DNA from: Acinetobacter kyonggiensis
GTDB taxonomy: Bacteria > Pseudomonadota > Gammaproteobacteria > Pseudomonadales > Moraxellaceae
DNA length: 64,000 bases
NCBI RefSeq assembly: GCF_900107285.1
Contig: NZ_FNPK01000004.1
Location: forward strand, 1-64,000
Reading direction: 5' to 3'
Numbering within the stretch: the first letter of the stretch is position 1; every line of letters begins with the position of its first letter. Under the pieces are notes generated by a model. That model had not been told where the DNA came from and searched no databases. It worked only from the letters and a program-made list of their open reading frames with translations. The translations under genes were made by a program, and so were the position numbers. Shown here one piece after another: positions 51,676-61,943 of this stretch.

Positions 51676-53826
51676 TTATTTACTATTTGCATTTTGATGT
51701 TCACCTAATAACTTCGCCACCCAAACCACTAGAACTAAAATTGGAATACCAATTAAGGCAGTCATGAGGAAGAAATTCGGATAACCAATATTACTCACTA
51801 TAGTACCCGAATACCCACCTAAAATCTTAGGGGTTAAGGTCATGAGCGAGCTAAAAATGGCATATTGCACTGCCGTAAATGACACACTGGTTAAACTGGA
51901 TAAGAATGCAATAAACGCTGCACCCGCCAACCCAGATGCCAGATTATCGACAATGATGGCGAAATATAACCACAAAGAACTATAAGGTTTAATCACCTTG
52001 CCTGTAATTTCAACGTCATCGGCGGATTGAGGGTTCACCGCAGCCAAAGGATCAATATTAAGATCTAAATCTTTAGCAGTGGTTAAGTGCATATTGGCAG
52101 TATAGTTGTGCTGAGTGCTGACAAGGATTTTATTATTTTCAACAACTTCTGCGACAAGTCGTTTTGAAGCAGAATTCACTAAAGTCTCTGCTGGAATTGC
52201 CGCACTAAATACACCTGTTTTATCTAGATTGGCATCAAAATTTTGACTATCTAATTTTAAGATAATTTTTTGTGATTCAGATAATGTCGGTCCAAAATAT
52301 TGACCGCGAACCACTAAACTATTATTTCGTTCATGCAAGGTAATGGTATTGTCACTGGTCACAGGCAAAATTTGCATACTGGGTTGCTGATCAGCAAGCT
52401 TTAAATAAGGCAAAGTAGTAACCGCTAGATTTTGCGAAGCACCCTGATATTGTGCAGTGACCTGTACTTCATTTGCTTGCGCCAACACCTGACTCGGTAC
52501 TTTTAATTTCCAATATCCAACTTCATCAGACTGCACATGATAACGATGTTGACCGATTGTGACATTCACATCATTGAGTTGTTGACCTGATTTTACCAAC
52601 CCGATGAAAATAAGATTGGTTGAGCTGGCCAATACAGCACCGACAAACATCAACTTCATAATGTTCATACGTTGTGCAAGTAAGCCACCTAAAAAGCCCC
52701 CCACCAAACTAAAAATTACTCCATAAATTTTAACCGCTTCGGCAATTTGCTCTTTGGTAAAGTTCAAATCTTGATAAAACACATTTGAAATAACCCCCGC
52801 AATAATGTCAGAAATGCGGTAAAAACCAATCAATAACAACAACACCAATGCCAGTTTAACGCCATAACGCTTAAAGAAATCTGCAATCGGGTTAACCCAA
52901 GTTTCAAATGCCATTTGCTTATTTACAGCGCCCATTTTCACCAGCAATGAACCCATCAATAACGCAACAACAGCAGAGCCAATAAAACGTAATGCTTCAA
53001 AGCAAAAAAGTAAGAAAGAATCTGAAATTCCAAATTGTGATTTAAGTGCTTCAGTTAAAGTACCAGAGAAAATATAGCTCAGCACAAAACTAATTACAGC
53101 CACAAAAAAGACTGCAACCAAACGATAATAATCGGTACGTTTATAGTCTTTATAGACACGATTAACTTGTGGCTCACGAATCACCAATGTGGTGATAATA
53201 CCCACCAACATGACCGCAGCCATGGCTAAATAGGTAATTTTCCATGCACTGTAGATATAGTTACCTTTCGCTGTCCCTAAAGACGCGGCCAGAAATAATG
53301 CCCCTGCACCCGCCACAATCATCCCAATGCGGTAGCCTGCATTATAAGTCGAGGCAAGCACCGTCTGCATTTGTGTTTCAGCCAGTTCAATACGGTAAGC
53401 ATCAATGACAATATCTTGTGTGGCAGCAGAAAAACCGAGCAACACCGCACCTACTGCCATTTGATACAAATAACTTTGCCCTAACGCAGGGTTGGAAAAT
53501 GCCATGATACAAATGGCACAGATAATCAGTATTTGAGCAATGAGCAACCATGCACGACGTCGCCCTAATATTTTGGTCAGTATAGGCACAGGTAATTCAT
53601 CGATTAATGGTGCCCAAACAAATTTAAAAGAATAGCCTAGTGCAGCCCAGCTAAAAAATGTGACGGCACTTTTATCAATTCCTGCTTCTCCGAGCCATAA
53701 AGATAAACTCGAAAAAATCAGTAATATTGGAATACCTGCTGAAAAACCCAAAAACAGCATAATAAGCGCACGGCGATCTAGAAATGCAGTAAAAGCCGAT
53801 TTCCATCCAGTAGAGTGTGTTGTCAT
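51676..53826 (-). CDS. ampG: AmpG-type muropeptide permease with a beta-rich insert
   Basis: This MFS transporter of about 716 residues imports GlcNAc-anhydroMurNAc peptides for wall recycling. It opens with [20 protein letters not shown] and [13 protein letters not shown], typical of AmpG. The usual length is 490 to 600 residues; the excess is a stretch of about 210 residues near 415-625 between two membrane helices. It is beta-rich and holds two similar modules ([20 protein letters not shown] and [20 protein letters not shown]). These resemble bacterial Ig-like repeats and may sit in the periplasm. ATG at 53826 was preferred to a TTG at 53853. Confidence 0.8.
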   Translation of the reverse strand: MTTHSTGWKSAFTAFLDRRALIMLFLGFSAGIPILLIFSSLSLWLGEAGIDKSAVTFFSWAALGYSFKFVWAPLIDELPVPILTKILGRRRAWLLIAQILIICAICIMAFSNPALGQSYLYQMAVGAVLLGFSAATQDIVIDAYRIELAETQMQTVLASTYNAGYRIGMIVAGAGALFLAASLGTAKGNYIYSAWKITYLAMAAVMLVGIITTLVIREPQVNRVYKDYKRTDYYRLVAVFFVAVISFVLSYIFSGTLTEALKSQFGISDSFLLFCFEALRFIGSAVVALLMGSLLVKMGAVNKQMAFETWVNPIADFFKRYGVKLALVLLLLIGFYRISDIIAGVISNVFYQDLNFTKEQIAEAVKIYGVIFSLVGGFLGGLLAQRMNIMKLMFVGAVLASSTNLIFIGLVKSGQQLNDVNVTIGQHRYHVQSDEVGYWKLKVPSQVLAQANEVQVTAQYQGASQNLAVTTLPYLKLADQQPSMQILPVTSDNTITLHERNNSLVVRGQYFGPTLSESQKIILKLDSQNFDANLDKTGVFSAAIPAETLVNSASKRLVAEVVENNKILVSTQHNYTANMHLTTAKDLDLNIDPLAAVNPQSADDVEITGKVIKPYSSLWLYFAIIVDNLASGLAGAAFIAFLSSLTSVSFTAVQYAIFSSLMTLTPKILGGYSGTIVSNIGYPNFFLMTALIGIPILVLVVWVAKLLGEHQNANSK

Positions 53827-53996
53827 TGATTTATTATGTTCTGAAAAACTCAATGTCGCTATTCAAACGCGTAATGCGATAGGTTTCAACACCATTTACG
53901 AAATCATTATTTTATTTTATCAATTAAAGCATCATGTCTGCTTGAATTTTTCAAACAAACCTGTATACCTTTAAATCTCTATCGCAATATTTCGTT

Positions 53997-56654
53997 TTGG
54001 ATTTCACAGTGACACAAAGACTCGAACAAATGAACGCTTCTTTATCTGCCAATATTATTAGCAACAATGAACAACCAAGCCAAAATATTTTAATCTCAGC
54101 ATTTGAACAAGCAGAAATACAAAGTACTTTAGAAAAAACCAAACTGAAATCTGAACAACTGACGCATATTCCAAATTACGATAAAATTCCTGCGTCAACG
54201 CGCCGCCTAAAACCACTCAATAACTTTTTGGGACAAGATCGTGCACGTGCCTCGGTAGAAGCAGGGATTGCACTACCTTATTCAGGTTATAACATCTTTG
54301 CTGTAGGTACGGCAGGCCTCGGTAAACGCACCATGGTTAAGCGTTTATTACAACAACACGCTAAAACCATGCCTACACCAAATGATTGGGTCTATGTTTA
54401 TAACTTTAAACTACCCCGTCAACCGATTGCATTAGAACTTCCTTCAGGGCAAGCAGCAAAATTTCAAACCATGCTACACCAAGCATGGAAAACCATTTTA
54501 AAACAGTTAGAACGTCGTTTTACCGCTGAAATTTATCACAATCGAATTGAACTCATTCGCCAACATACTGGGGATGAGCAACAACTCGCGCTGATTGAAC
54601 TGACCAAAGAAGGTGAAACGCTTGATTTAAAATTAATTACGCGTAATGAAGAACATTGCTTTGTTCCAGTACATTTGATTAATGATTCACCTGAAGAAAT
54701 GACCACTGAAGAAATTAATGCATTAAATAGCAAAGAACGGGCTGAAATTTCAGCCAACATGCGTTATATGGACAAAAAGCTAGAACGCTTAGGTTTACAT
54801 TTAGGTGATTTAGAAGATGATGCACGCGATAAAGTACAAATTTTAAATCGTGATATTGCAAAACAAGTGGTGATGCCACGTATTGAACAGATTTTAAATA
54901 AGTTTGCTGAAGTTGAAGGCTTAAAAGACTATTTAAAATATTATGCTGAAGACATTATTAATAATGTCGAAATCGTACTTGAACAAGAAGAAGATGACTT
55001 TACCCCAGGGGTATTCAGTCGTGTTCCTGCACGTTATCAAGCCAATATTATTGTTTCGCACAAACCCAATTCTGGTGCACCAGTAATTTTTGAAGATTTC
55101 CCCACCCACTACAATTTACTGGGTCATGTGGAACAATTAACTCAAAATGGTACGATCACCACAGATTTCACCCTCATTCGCCCAGGGACATTACATAAAG
55201 CCAATGGTGGCTTTTTAATGCTCGAAGCTGAGCAACTGCTTGAACAGCCGTATGCATGGCAAGGTTTAAAACGTGCTTTAAAATCTGGGCAGCTCAAATT
55301 ATCCTCACTGGAACACATGCTGACTTTAACGGGTAGCATTTCAATTGAACCACAATCTATCCCATTGAATTTAAAAGTTGTTTTACTTGCAGAACCTGAA
55401 GTTTATTATGAAATTTTAGAAGTTGAACCCGAACTCGGCAGCGTATTTAAAATTCGTGCTGACTTTACAGATACATTACAACGTAATGACACTAATGAGC
55501 AGGCTTATATGCAATTGATTGCAGACTATGTGCAATCAGATAAACTCTTGCCTTTCGACCGTTCTGCTTTAGCTGCATTGCTCACCGACTCTAGTCGTCA
55601 AGCTGAAGATCAAAGTTCATTGTCATTACATGCTTTAACTTTAGGCGATTTGATTCGTGAAGCACACCATCATGCGCTCAAAGCGGATGATAAAACCGTT
55701 TCAGATAAGCATATCAATACCGCCCTCGACCACCGTAAATACCGCTTAGGATATTTACGTGAATTATATTGGGAAGATTTGTCTCGTGGTACGCAGTTGA
55801 TTGAGACCAGAGGACACCGTCTTGGTCAAATTAATGCGCTTTCAGTGATTCACTATGCAGATGTTGAGTTTGGTTTACCCTCACGTTTAACAGCATCGGT
55901 TTATCAAGGTGGTGGTGATATTCTTGATATTGAACGTAGTGTCGAGCTGGGTGGCTCATTACATGCCAAAGGCGTGTTACTGATGTCCAGCTTTTTAAAG
56001 GCACACTTTGGTCGTGAGCAAACCTTACATTTTTCTGCTGCCCTCGCCTTCGAACAAAGCTATGGTCAAGTGGATGGTGACAGTGCGACGGTGGCTGAAC
56101 TTTCTGCATTATTGTCTGCGATTAGCCAACTACCTATTGACCAATCTTGGGCCATTACAGGCTCAATGAATCAGCTGGGTCAAGTTCAACCGATTGGTGG
56201 CGTCAATGCAAAAATTGAAGGCTTTTTTGATGCTTGTAAACTTCAGGGTTTAACAGGTAAACAAGGGGTCATTATTCCACGCCAAAATATGCAACATCTC
56301 ATGTTACGCCATGATGTCATTGAAGCAGTGGAAAAAGGTCAGTTCCATATTCATGCCATTCAGACAATTGACCAAGCCTTAGAAATTTTAATGGCTCGCC
56401 CTGTCGGCACCTTAAATAAAAAAGGTCGTTATAGCAAAAATTCGATTTATGCTGCAGTGATGGAACAACTTGAATATTGGCAAGCCATTGAAGATGGTGC
56501 AGAGTTTGAAGAAGAGTCAAAAAAAACCAAAAAAAAGAAAAAGAACAAAAAAAAGAACAAAGAAAAAGCTAAAAAACAGCCGACTCCTGCTGAAACTGTC
56601 GAATCTGAAAACACGGTTAATGCTGCACCAGAAGTAGAGACATCCGCTTCTTAA
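53997..56654 (+). CDS. Lon-family (LonB/YcbZ-like) ATP-dependent protease
   Basis: This 885-residue protein joins an AAA+ domain (Walker A-like GTAGLGKRT near residue 103) to a C-terminal Lon protease domain. The Ser-Lys dyad is seen as Ser696 in DGDSATVAEL and Lys739 in GGVNAKIEGFF, 43 residues apart as in Lon. The long helical insertion at about 150-320 is usual for the YcbZ-like group, whose substrates are poorly known. The tail (from about 840) is a run of lysine-rich, alanine- and proline-containing sequence. The longest frame starts with TTG at 53997; GTG at 54009 and ATG at 54033 are alternatives, and none has a clear ribosome-binding site. Confidence 0.85.
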   Translation: MDFTVTQRLEQMNASLSANIISNNEQPSQNILISAFEQAEIQSTLEKTKLKSEQLTHIPNYDKIPASTRRLKPLNNFLGQDRARASVEAGIALPYSGYNIFAVGTAGLGKRTMVKRLLQQHAKTMPTPNDWVYVYNFKLPRQPIALELPSGQAAKFQTMLHQAWKTILKQLERRFTAEIYHNRIELIRQHTGDEQQLALIELTKEGETLDLKLITRNEEHCFVPVHLINDSPEEMTTEEINALNSKERAEISANMRYMDKKLERLGLHLGDLEDDARDKVQILNRDIAKQVVMPRIEQILNKFAEVEGLKDYLKYYAEDIINNVEIVLEQEEDDFTPGVFSRVPARYQANIIVSHKPNSGAPVIFEDFPTHYNLLGHVEQLTQNGTITTDFTLIRPGTLHKANGGFLMLEAEQLLEQPYAWQGLKRALKSGQLKLSSLEHMLTLTGSISIEPQSIPLNLKVVLLAEPEVYYEILEVEPELGSVFKIRADFTDTLQRNDTNEQAYMQLIADYVQSDKLLPFDRSALAALLTDSSRQAEDQSSLSLHALTLGDLIREAHHHALKADDKTVSDKHINTALDHRKYRLGYLRELYWEDLSRGTQLIETRGHRLGQINALSVIHYADVEFGLPSRLTASVYQGGGDILDIERSVELGGSLHAKGVLLMSSFLKAHFGREQTLHFSAALAFEQSYGQVDGDSATVAELSALLSAISQLPIDQSWAITGSMNQLGQVQPIGGVNAKIEGFFDACKLQGLTGKQGVIIPRQNMQHLMLRHDVIEAVEKGQFHIHAIQTIDQALEILMARPVGTLNKKGRYSKNSIYAAVMEQLEYWQAIEDGAEFEEESKKTKKKKKNKKKNKEKAKKQPTPAETVESENTVNAAPEVETSAS

Positions 56655-56665
56655 AAAATAGCCAT

Positions 56666-56693
56666 AAAAAAAGCGCCATTTGGCGCTTTTTTT
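56666..56693. terminator. Bidirectional terminator
   Basis: AAAAAAAGCGCCA pairs with TGGCGCTTTTTTT across two bases, between the convergent ends of the Lon-like gene and grxD. Confidence 0.9.
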
Positions 56694-56713
56694 ATGCTTT
56701 ACAACAACTAAAA

Positions 56714-57055
56714 TTAAGCTTCAGCTGCTGGGCTATATTGTTCTACTAAAGATTTTAATTCACCTTTTTGGAACATATCAAGCATGATATCACTACCACC
56801 GATTAATTCGCCATTGATCCACAATTGTGGAAAAGTCGGCCAATTTGCGATTTGCGGTAACATTGCGCGAATGTCTTGGTTTTCCAAAATATTAACGTAA
56901 GCAAATGGACGACCAATTTGACTGAGTGCTTCTACCGCACGTGCAGAAAAACCACATTGTGGGAATTGCGGAGTACCTTTCATATAAAGAAGTACTGCAT
57001 GTTTAGCAATTTGGTCACGAATTAACGCTTCAGTATCGCGTGCTTGTTCAGTCAT
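56714..57055 (-). CDS. grxD: Monothiol glutaredoxin Grx4
   Basis: This 113-residue protein has the CGFS active site (FPQCGFSARAVEAL near residue 34) of monothiol glutaredoxins, plus KGTPQ and the WPTFPQLWINGELIGGSDI glutathione-binding segment. These proteins bind and deliver [2Fe-2S] clusters rather than act as disulfide reductases. Length matches E. coli GrxD (115). It is a single-gene unit, ending at a shared terminator. Confidence 0.94.
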   Translation of the reverse strand: MTEQARDTEALIRDQIAKHAVLLYMKGTPQFPQCGFSARAVEALSQIGRPFAYVNILENQDIRAMLPQIANWPTFPQLWINGELIGGSDIMLDMFQKGELKSLVEQYSPAAEA

Positions 57056-57217
57056 TGATAAATCCTCAACTCATCTGCCTCGCATTATACCGAAAACTTA
57101 GCAAAACAGTATGACTAAAGCAATATTTCCATTTTTATTTCTATTTAGGCTTTTCTTCTTGGGTAGATTTTGCTTATATAAACTTTTATTTTTCCACCTA
57201 ACAGATAAGAGTTAGTC

Positions 57218-58429
57218 ATGAATAACGTTACCCTTGCTCCTGTACAACCTGATCAACCTTCACATTTGATGCCAGTATTTGGTCGTCAACCGATCAGCTT
57301 TGTTCGCGGTCGAGGTTCTTATCTCTATACAGAAGATGGCACTGAATATTTTGATGCGCTCACAGGTATTGCTGTGTGTGGTCTCGGTCATGCCCATCCT
57401 GTTATTGCAGAAGCCATTGCTGACCAAGCTGCAACACTTATTCACACCAGCAATTTATTTGAAGTGCCATGGCAAACTGCGGCGGCGCAAAAACTTGCTG
57501 AAGTTTCAGGAATGGAAGAAATTTTCTTTTCCAACAGTGGTGCCGAATCCAATGAAGGTGCAATTAAAATTGCACGTAAATTTGGTTTTATGCAAGGTAT
57601 TGCTCATCCTAAAATTATTGTTGCAGACCATTCTTTCCATGGCCGTACTATGGCAACCCTTTCTGCAACGGGCAATAAAAAAGTTCAAGAAGGTTTTGGC
57701 CCACTGGTGGAAGGTTTTATTCGCGTACCTTTTGGTGATATGGAAGCCATTCAGGAAGCAGCCATTCATCACCCAGATATTGTGGCTATTTTTGTTGAAC
57801 CGATTCAAGGTGAAGGTGGTGTAAATACAGCACCTCAAGGCTTTAGCTACCTAGATGAAATTCGTCAAATGTGTAACCAACACAACTGGTTAATGATGCT
57901 TGATGAAGTTCAAACAGGTAATGGTCGTACAGGTAAATACTTTGCTTACCAGCACACCAACATCGTTCCAGATGTTTTAACTACAGCTAAAGGTCTAGGC
58001 AATGGCTTTCCGATTGGTGCAGTGATGACCCAAGGGCGTGGTGTTGGTGTACTGACTGCGGGTAATCATGGTTCAACCTACAGCGGAACTGCATTGGGTT
58101 CACGTGTTGTTTATACGGTTATTGATCTGATTCAAAAAGAAAACCTTGTTGAAAATGCTGCAAAAATGGGCGCTTATATTGTTGACCAACTTAAGCAACA
58201 GTTAGTCGATCAAGCTGTGACGGTACGTGGTTTTGGTTTAATGATTGGTATTGAATTACCAAAAGCGTGTGCTGAGTTGGTGAATATTGCACGCGATGAA
58301 TATCATCTGATTATTAACGTCACTGCGGGTTCCGTTGTTCGCCTACTGCCAACTTTAAACATCACTCAAGAACAAGCAGATCAACTTATTGCACGACTGG
58401 TGAAAATGATTAAAGCATTTTTAGCTTAA
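57218..58429 (+). CDS. argD: Acetylornithine/succinyldiaminopimelate-type aminotransferase
   Basis: This 403-residue class III PLP aminotransferase matches ArgD. Features are FFSNSGAESNEGAIKIARKF near residue 100, SFHGRTMATLSATGN near 142, the PLP aspartate in MMLDEVQTGNGRTGK near 225 and the Schiff-base lysine in TTAKGLGNGFPIGAVM near 255. It probably serves arginine and possibly lysine biosynthesis; the related AstC or ornithine enzymes cannot be fully excluded. It stands alone, ends at a strong terminator and converges on a LysR gene. Confidence 0.85.
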   Translation: MNNVTLAPVQPDQPSHLMPVFGRQPISFVRGRGSYLYTEDGTEYFDALTGIAVCGLGHAHPVIAEAIADQAATLIHTSNLFEVPWQTAAAQKLAEVSGMEEIFFSNSGAESNEGAIKIARKFGFMQGIAHPKIIVADHSFHGRTMATLSATGNKKVQEGFGPLVEGFIRVPFGDMEAIQEAAIHHPDIVAIFVEPIQGEGGVNTAPQGFSYLDEIRQMCNQHNWLMMLDEVQTGNGRTGKYFAYQHTNIVPDVLTTAKGLGNGFPIGAVMTQGRGVGVLTAGNHGSTYSGTALGSRVVYTVIDLIQKENLVENAAKMGAYIVDQLKQQLVDQAVTVRGFGLMIGIELPKACAELVNIARDEYHLIINVTAGSVVRLLPTLNITQEQADQLIARLVKMIKAFLA

Positions 58430-58465
58430 GTTTTTATCTCGTTAAATACGCAATCTAAAAATATG

Positions 58466-58491
58466 AAAAGCCGCTAATAGCGGCTTTTTTT
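58466..58491. terminator. Terminator of argD
   Basis: AAAAGCCGCT pairs with AGCGGCTTTTTTT across AAT, 36 bases after the argD stop. It can also serve the convergent LysR gene. Confidence 0.9.
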
Positions 58492-58506
58492 AATACCTAT
58501 TTGCTT

Positions 58507-59436
58507 TTATGAAGCATCTTGATAGATTCTACCACCAGGTAATTGGCAGAAATATTGTTTTAATGCTTCTAGACAACGATGGATTTTCATTGGCTGTTGT
58601 TCACATTTTGCAATAATGGCATACAAAGTAAAACTGGGTAAATTCCACTCTGGTAACACTTCAACTAAAGCACCACTGATTAAATCTTTTTGTACATCTA
58701 AATATAAAATTCGAGCAATACCATGCCCCTGTTGACACAATGCTTTGGCAACCAAAACATTATTTGAAGTCAACCTAGATCGCATGTCTAAACTGATAAT
58801 TTCATTGGTTATGCCATGTTTAAATGAAAAACTTTGATAATTTTTCATCACATTAATTGGAATTAAGTCATGATTTTTTAAATCTTCAGGACGTGAAATT
58901 GGTGCTGATTGATTCAAATAACTTGGTGATGCAACCAAAACCTGCTCAACACGAGCAAGCGGTACAATATGCAAATTACTATCTTCAATTTTTGAACTCA
59001 TTCGCAATGCAATATCTATACGACCATCAATGAGGTCAATATATTGATTATCTGCTTCTATATGAACTGCTAAACCACGGTGAGCCGACATCCAATGTGA
59101 CAACGCTGGAATAACATGATTTGCAGCCAGTTCTGGTGTCGTTGCAATACGTAAATCACCAATCAGGTCATCACGCAGCTCATTGATTCGTATTTTTCCG
59201 CGCTCTGCAGCAGCGAGCATTTCTTGACAGCTGTGGAAAAAAGCTTGTCCCGCTTCAGTCAAACTCAACTTTCTGGTAGAACGATGCAAAAGTGTAACTT
59301 CCATCTCTTGTTCTAAAGAACGAATTTGCTGACTAACAGCGCTTGTGGTGATGCCTAAATCACGGGCTGCACCACTGAACGAATTTTTTTCTACAACACA
59401 AGCAAATACACCCATTGCTCGAAGTTGATCTAACAT
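58507..59436 (-). CDS. LysR-family transcriptional regulator
   Basis: The regulator of 309 residues has an N-terminal winged helix (FSGAARDLGITTSAVSQQIRSL near residues 20-42) and LLHRSTRKLSLTEAG after it, then a substrate-binding domain. The open frame extends to 59484, but the ATG at 59436 has GAGGGA six bases upstream and the usual MLDQLRAMGVFACVVE start. It converges on argD; the target is not clear. The next gene upstream (nlpD-like) runs the same way, 92 bases away. Confidence 0.88.
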   Translation of the reverse strand: MLDQLRAMGVFACVVEKNSFSGAARDLGITTSAVSQQIRSLEQEMEVTLLHRSTRKLSLTEAGQAFFHSCQEMLAAAERGKIRINELRDDLIGDLRIATTPELAANHVIPALSHWMSAHRGLAVHIEADNQYIDLIDGRIDIALRMSSKIEDSNLHIVPLARVEQVLVASPSYLNQSAPISRPEDLKNHDLIPINVMKNYQSFSFKHGITNEIISLDMRSRLTSNNVLVAKALCQQGHGIARILYLDVQKDLISGALVEVLPEWNLPSFTLYAIIAKCEQQPMKIHRCLEALKQYFCQLPGGRIYQDAS

Positions 59437-59528
59437 AAATTTCCCTCTGAACTTATGAGATGCTTTACCTTGCGATAAAAGCAACTCATTGTATTATACG
59501 GTGAAATTCATGCATTGTATTAATTTAT

Positions 59529-60344
59529 TTAATTAACAGGTAAAACACTAGTTGGATCAATTGGCTTACCATCTAAACGCACTTGGAATTCCAGCATTGT
59601 ACGGCTTGTACCAGATGCTCCCATTTCTGCAATTTTTTGACCTGCGGTCACATTATCACCACTTTTCACATTCATTTTACTGTTATGTGCATAGGCTGAA
59701 ATATAACCATTCACATGTTTAATCAAAATCAAATTACCATATTCTTTCAAACCATCTGCTGCATAAACCACTTGCCCATCGGCTGCTGCATAAATAGCAT
59801 CACCGATATTTCCAGCATAACGAATGCCTTTAATATTATTGGCTAAATTAAAGTTTTGGATGACTGAGCCATTGCTTGGTTTCACCCAACGTAAAGCCGA
59901 TACTTTAGAGGATGATACTGGTGCTGTTGGAATATTCGCTGCCACAGGCGCAGCAGGTTTAGTTGAGGTGGTTGGCAGTTGCACAGTTTGACGTTGAATC
60001 GGTGCAGCTTGTGTCACTGCCTGTGTTGTTGTGCTACGGCGTGAACCCGAATCTTTTAAACGTAAAGATTGCCCCACATAAATACGATACGGCGACGCGA
60101 TATCATTCATTTCAGCAACACTGACATAACCCAAACCATAACGTGCAGCAATCCCACTTAAAGTGTCTCCAGATCGAACGGTATAATAGTCTGGTGCTGT
60201 TGCATAACGCGTTACATTATTAATTTGTGGTTTTGAAGCGCAACCACTCAAAATAACAGTGGAAATAACAGCCGTAGACAACACTATGGTTTTCAACAAG
60301 GCTGAAGGCACAGCAAATAAGCGATATTGTGACACCAAGTGCAT
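59529..60344 (-). CDS. NlpD-like lipoprotein with LysM and M23 domains
   Basis: This 271-residue protein has a lipoprotein signal with lipobox LSGC near residue 34, a LysM domain (YYTVRSGDTLSGIAARYGLG near 53-72), a proline/threonine-rich linker, and a C-terminal M23-like domain from about 150. The expected HXH of active M23 metallopeptidases is not kept (YISAYAHNSKMNV has one histidine, and the earlier H-X3-D motif is missing), so it is probably an inactive NlpD/EnvC-type amidase activator. It lies 115 bases after surE, as nlpD does in many genomes, but no pcm or rpoS is present. Confidence 0.85.
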   Translation of the reverse strand: MHLVSQYRLFAVPSALLKTIVLSTAVISTVILSGCASKPQINNVTRYATAPDYYTVRSGDTLSGIAARYGLGYVSVAEMNDIASPYRIYVGQSLRLKDSGSRRSTTTQAVTQAAPIQRQTVQLPTTSTKPAAPVAANIPTAPVSSSKVSALRWVKPSNGSVIQNFNLANNIKGIRYAGNIGDAIYAAADGQVVYAADGLKEYGNLILIKHVNGYISAYAHNSKMNVKSGDNVTAGQKIAEMGASGTSRTMLEFQVRLDGKPIDPTSVLPVN

Positions 60345-60459
60345 TAATCTTCCTCTCTACATACAAATGTATTTATTGATTTACGCTAAGATTAGCAAAA
60401 AAGTATGTGAAAAATAATTTCAGTCCTGCATTTTCACAAAGTTATAACACTACTTGGCA

Positions 60460-61230
60460 CTATTTGGAAAACTGTGCTTGTAATGTATTTAAAATCTCGT
60501 AATTTGTCGCATCCATTTGAATCGGCGTGATACTCACAAAACCATTCGCCACTGCAAAAAAATCGGATTCTATTTCAGTTAAGCCTTTTTGCGGATCAGC
60601 CACTGCCTCACCAGACAAACCAATCCAATAGACTTGACGACCACGTGGGTCTACATGACTGGTAATCGGTTTTGATTGGCTGCGTCGACCTTGGTAGGTA
60701 ACTTTTGCACCTTGTAATACAGGCACATCTGGAATATTCACATTAAAAATATGACGTGGCGGTAATACAGGTAAACCTGCGGCAATAAAATGATGTACCC
60801 ATTGGGCAGCAATTGCATAATCTTTGGGATGCTCGTAGGAACGAACATTTTGTCCTGCCATTGAGACTGCAATCGCAGGTTGTTTCATTAACCGACCTTC
60901 AAAAGCAGCACCCACTGTTCCAGAGTAAAGAACATCATCACCTAAGTTGGCGCCACTATTAATCCCACTGACCACCAGATCGAATTCAAAATCGAATAAA
61001 CCATTCATGGATAAGTACACACAATCTGCTGGCGTTCCATTTACAGCCCAAACATCAGATGAAATTTGGATGGGACGTAATGGGCGATCTAAAGTTAAGG
61101 CACTGGAAAAACCACTACGCTCACTTTCAGGTGCAACAATAACCACACGACCCAGTGGGGCTAAAGCATGCGCAAGCGCTTGAATACCGGGAGCAAAAAC
61201 ACCATCATCGTTGGCAATTAATATATTCAC
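60460..61230 (-). CDS. surE: 5'/3'-nucleotidase SurE
   Basis: This 256-residue metal-dependent nucleoside monophosphatase has the N-terminal [17 protein letters not shown] with the metal-binding Asp-Asp pair, [15 protein letters not shown] near 65, and [23 protein letters not shown] near 88-110. It hydrolyses nucleoside 5'- and 3'-phosphates and short polyphosphate. Length is typical. An nlpD-like gene follows on the same strand, so the two may form one unit. Confidence 0.95.
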   Translation of the reverse strand: MNILIANDDGVFAPGIQALAHALAPLGRVVIVAPESERSGFSSALTLDRPLRPIQISSDVWAVNGTPADCVYLSMNGLFDFEFDLVVSGINSGANLGDDVLYSGTVGAAFEGRLMKQPAIAVSMAGQNVRSYEHPKDYAIAAQWVHHFIAAGLPVLPPRHIFNVNIPDVPVLQGAKVTYQGRRSQSKPITSHVDPRGRQVYWIGLSGEAVADPQKGLTEIESDFFAVANGFVSITPIQMDATNYEILNTLQAQFSK

Positions 61231-61341
61231 TTAAAAAATCTCGTAATGGTTAAAAATGACTGGTAAGAACATTTGATTGAATTATATAAAGAATTATATA
61301 TATTTAACGCCCGACATCCATTCAAAATATGTGACTAAAAA

Positions 61342-61716
61342 ATGATTAAATTGATTTCATTTCGTAGCTTACTGAGCTTAGGCGTTGCAGCGCTATTATC
61401 ACAAGCCGTTTTAGCTAATGAGGATTTAACACCAGCTGAAGCCGATACCATGGCTAAAGAAGATATTGCTTCAGCTCAAGTCATGATTGAAGTATGCCCT
61501 GCTATCATTGGTAAAAATGCAAAATTTGATCACAACACGCATCAGCTGATTCAATCTTATCTGCAAAACTATTCAGATAAATCTATGACTTACGATAAAA
61601 TCCAATCTGACACTGAATATAAATCAATTCTGAACGAAGCGCGTCAAGCTGCAAAAGAAACCAGTAAGGATGAACAAAAATCAGTTTGTGATGATGTAGT
61701 AAATTACGAAGCATAA
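61342..61716 (+). CDS. Small secreted two-cysteine protein, copy 1
   Basis: This 124-residue protein has a signal peptide (cleavage probably after SQAVLA near residue 25), then a mostly helical, acidic domain. It has two cysteines, in MIEVCPAII and SVCDDVVNY, near the start and the end of the mature part, placed for a disulfide. The pattern matches a small protein family known mainly from Moraxellaceae, with no assigned function. A paralogue follows 227 bases later. It ends at a terminator, so the two are separate transcripts. Confidence 0.75.
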   Translation: MIKLISFRSLLSLGVAALLSQAVLANEDLTPAEADTMAKEDIASAQVMIEVCPAIIGKNAKFDHNTHQLIQSYLQNYSDKSMTYDKIQSDTEYKSILNEARQAAKETSKDEQKSVCDDVVNYEA

Positions 61717-61765
61717 TACATAAGGCATTTCTAAATAGGCGATCTGCCATATTAAGTATGTTCTC

Positions 61766-61806
61766 AGGGCACGGAAATATTCATTTTCATGCCCTATTTT
61801 TTATCT
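61766..61806 (+). terminator. Terminator of secreted protein copy 1
   Basis: AGGGCA and AAAT pair with ATTT and TGCCCT (two mismatched positions), followed by ATTTTTT, 50 bases after the stop. The rest of the gap to 61943 holds the promoter of copy 2. Confidence 0.65.
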
Positions 61807-61943
61807 ACAAACTAGATGCAAAATTCCCTTCATTGTGACTGCAATTTTCAACAGCTTCGATACATTTGTGTACTTACAATTCATAAAAATATAGTTAAGC
61901 TTATTTATATTGTTCTGTTTTTAAATAATTTAGGTCTGTTTCA

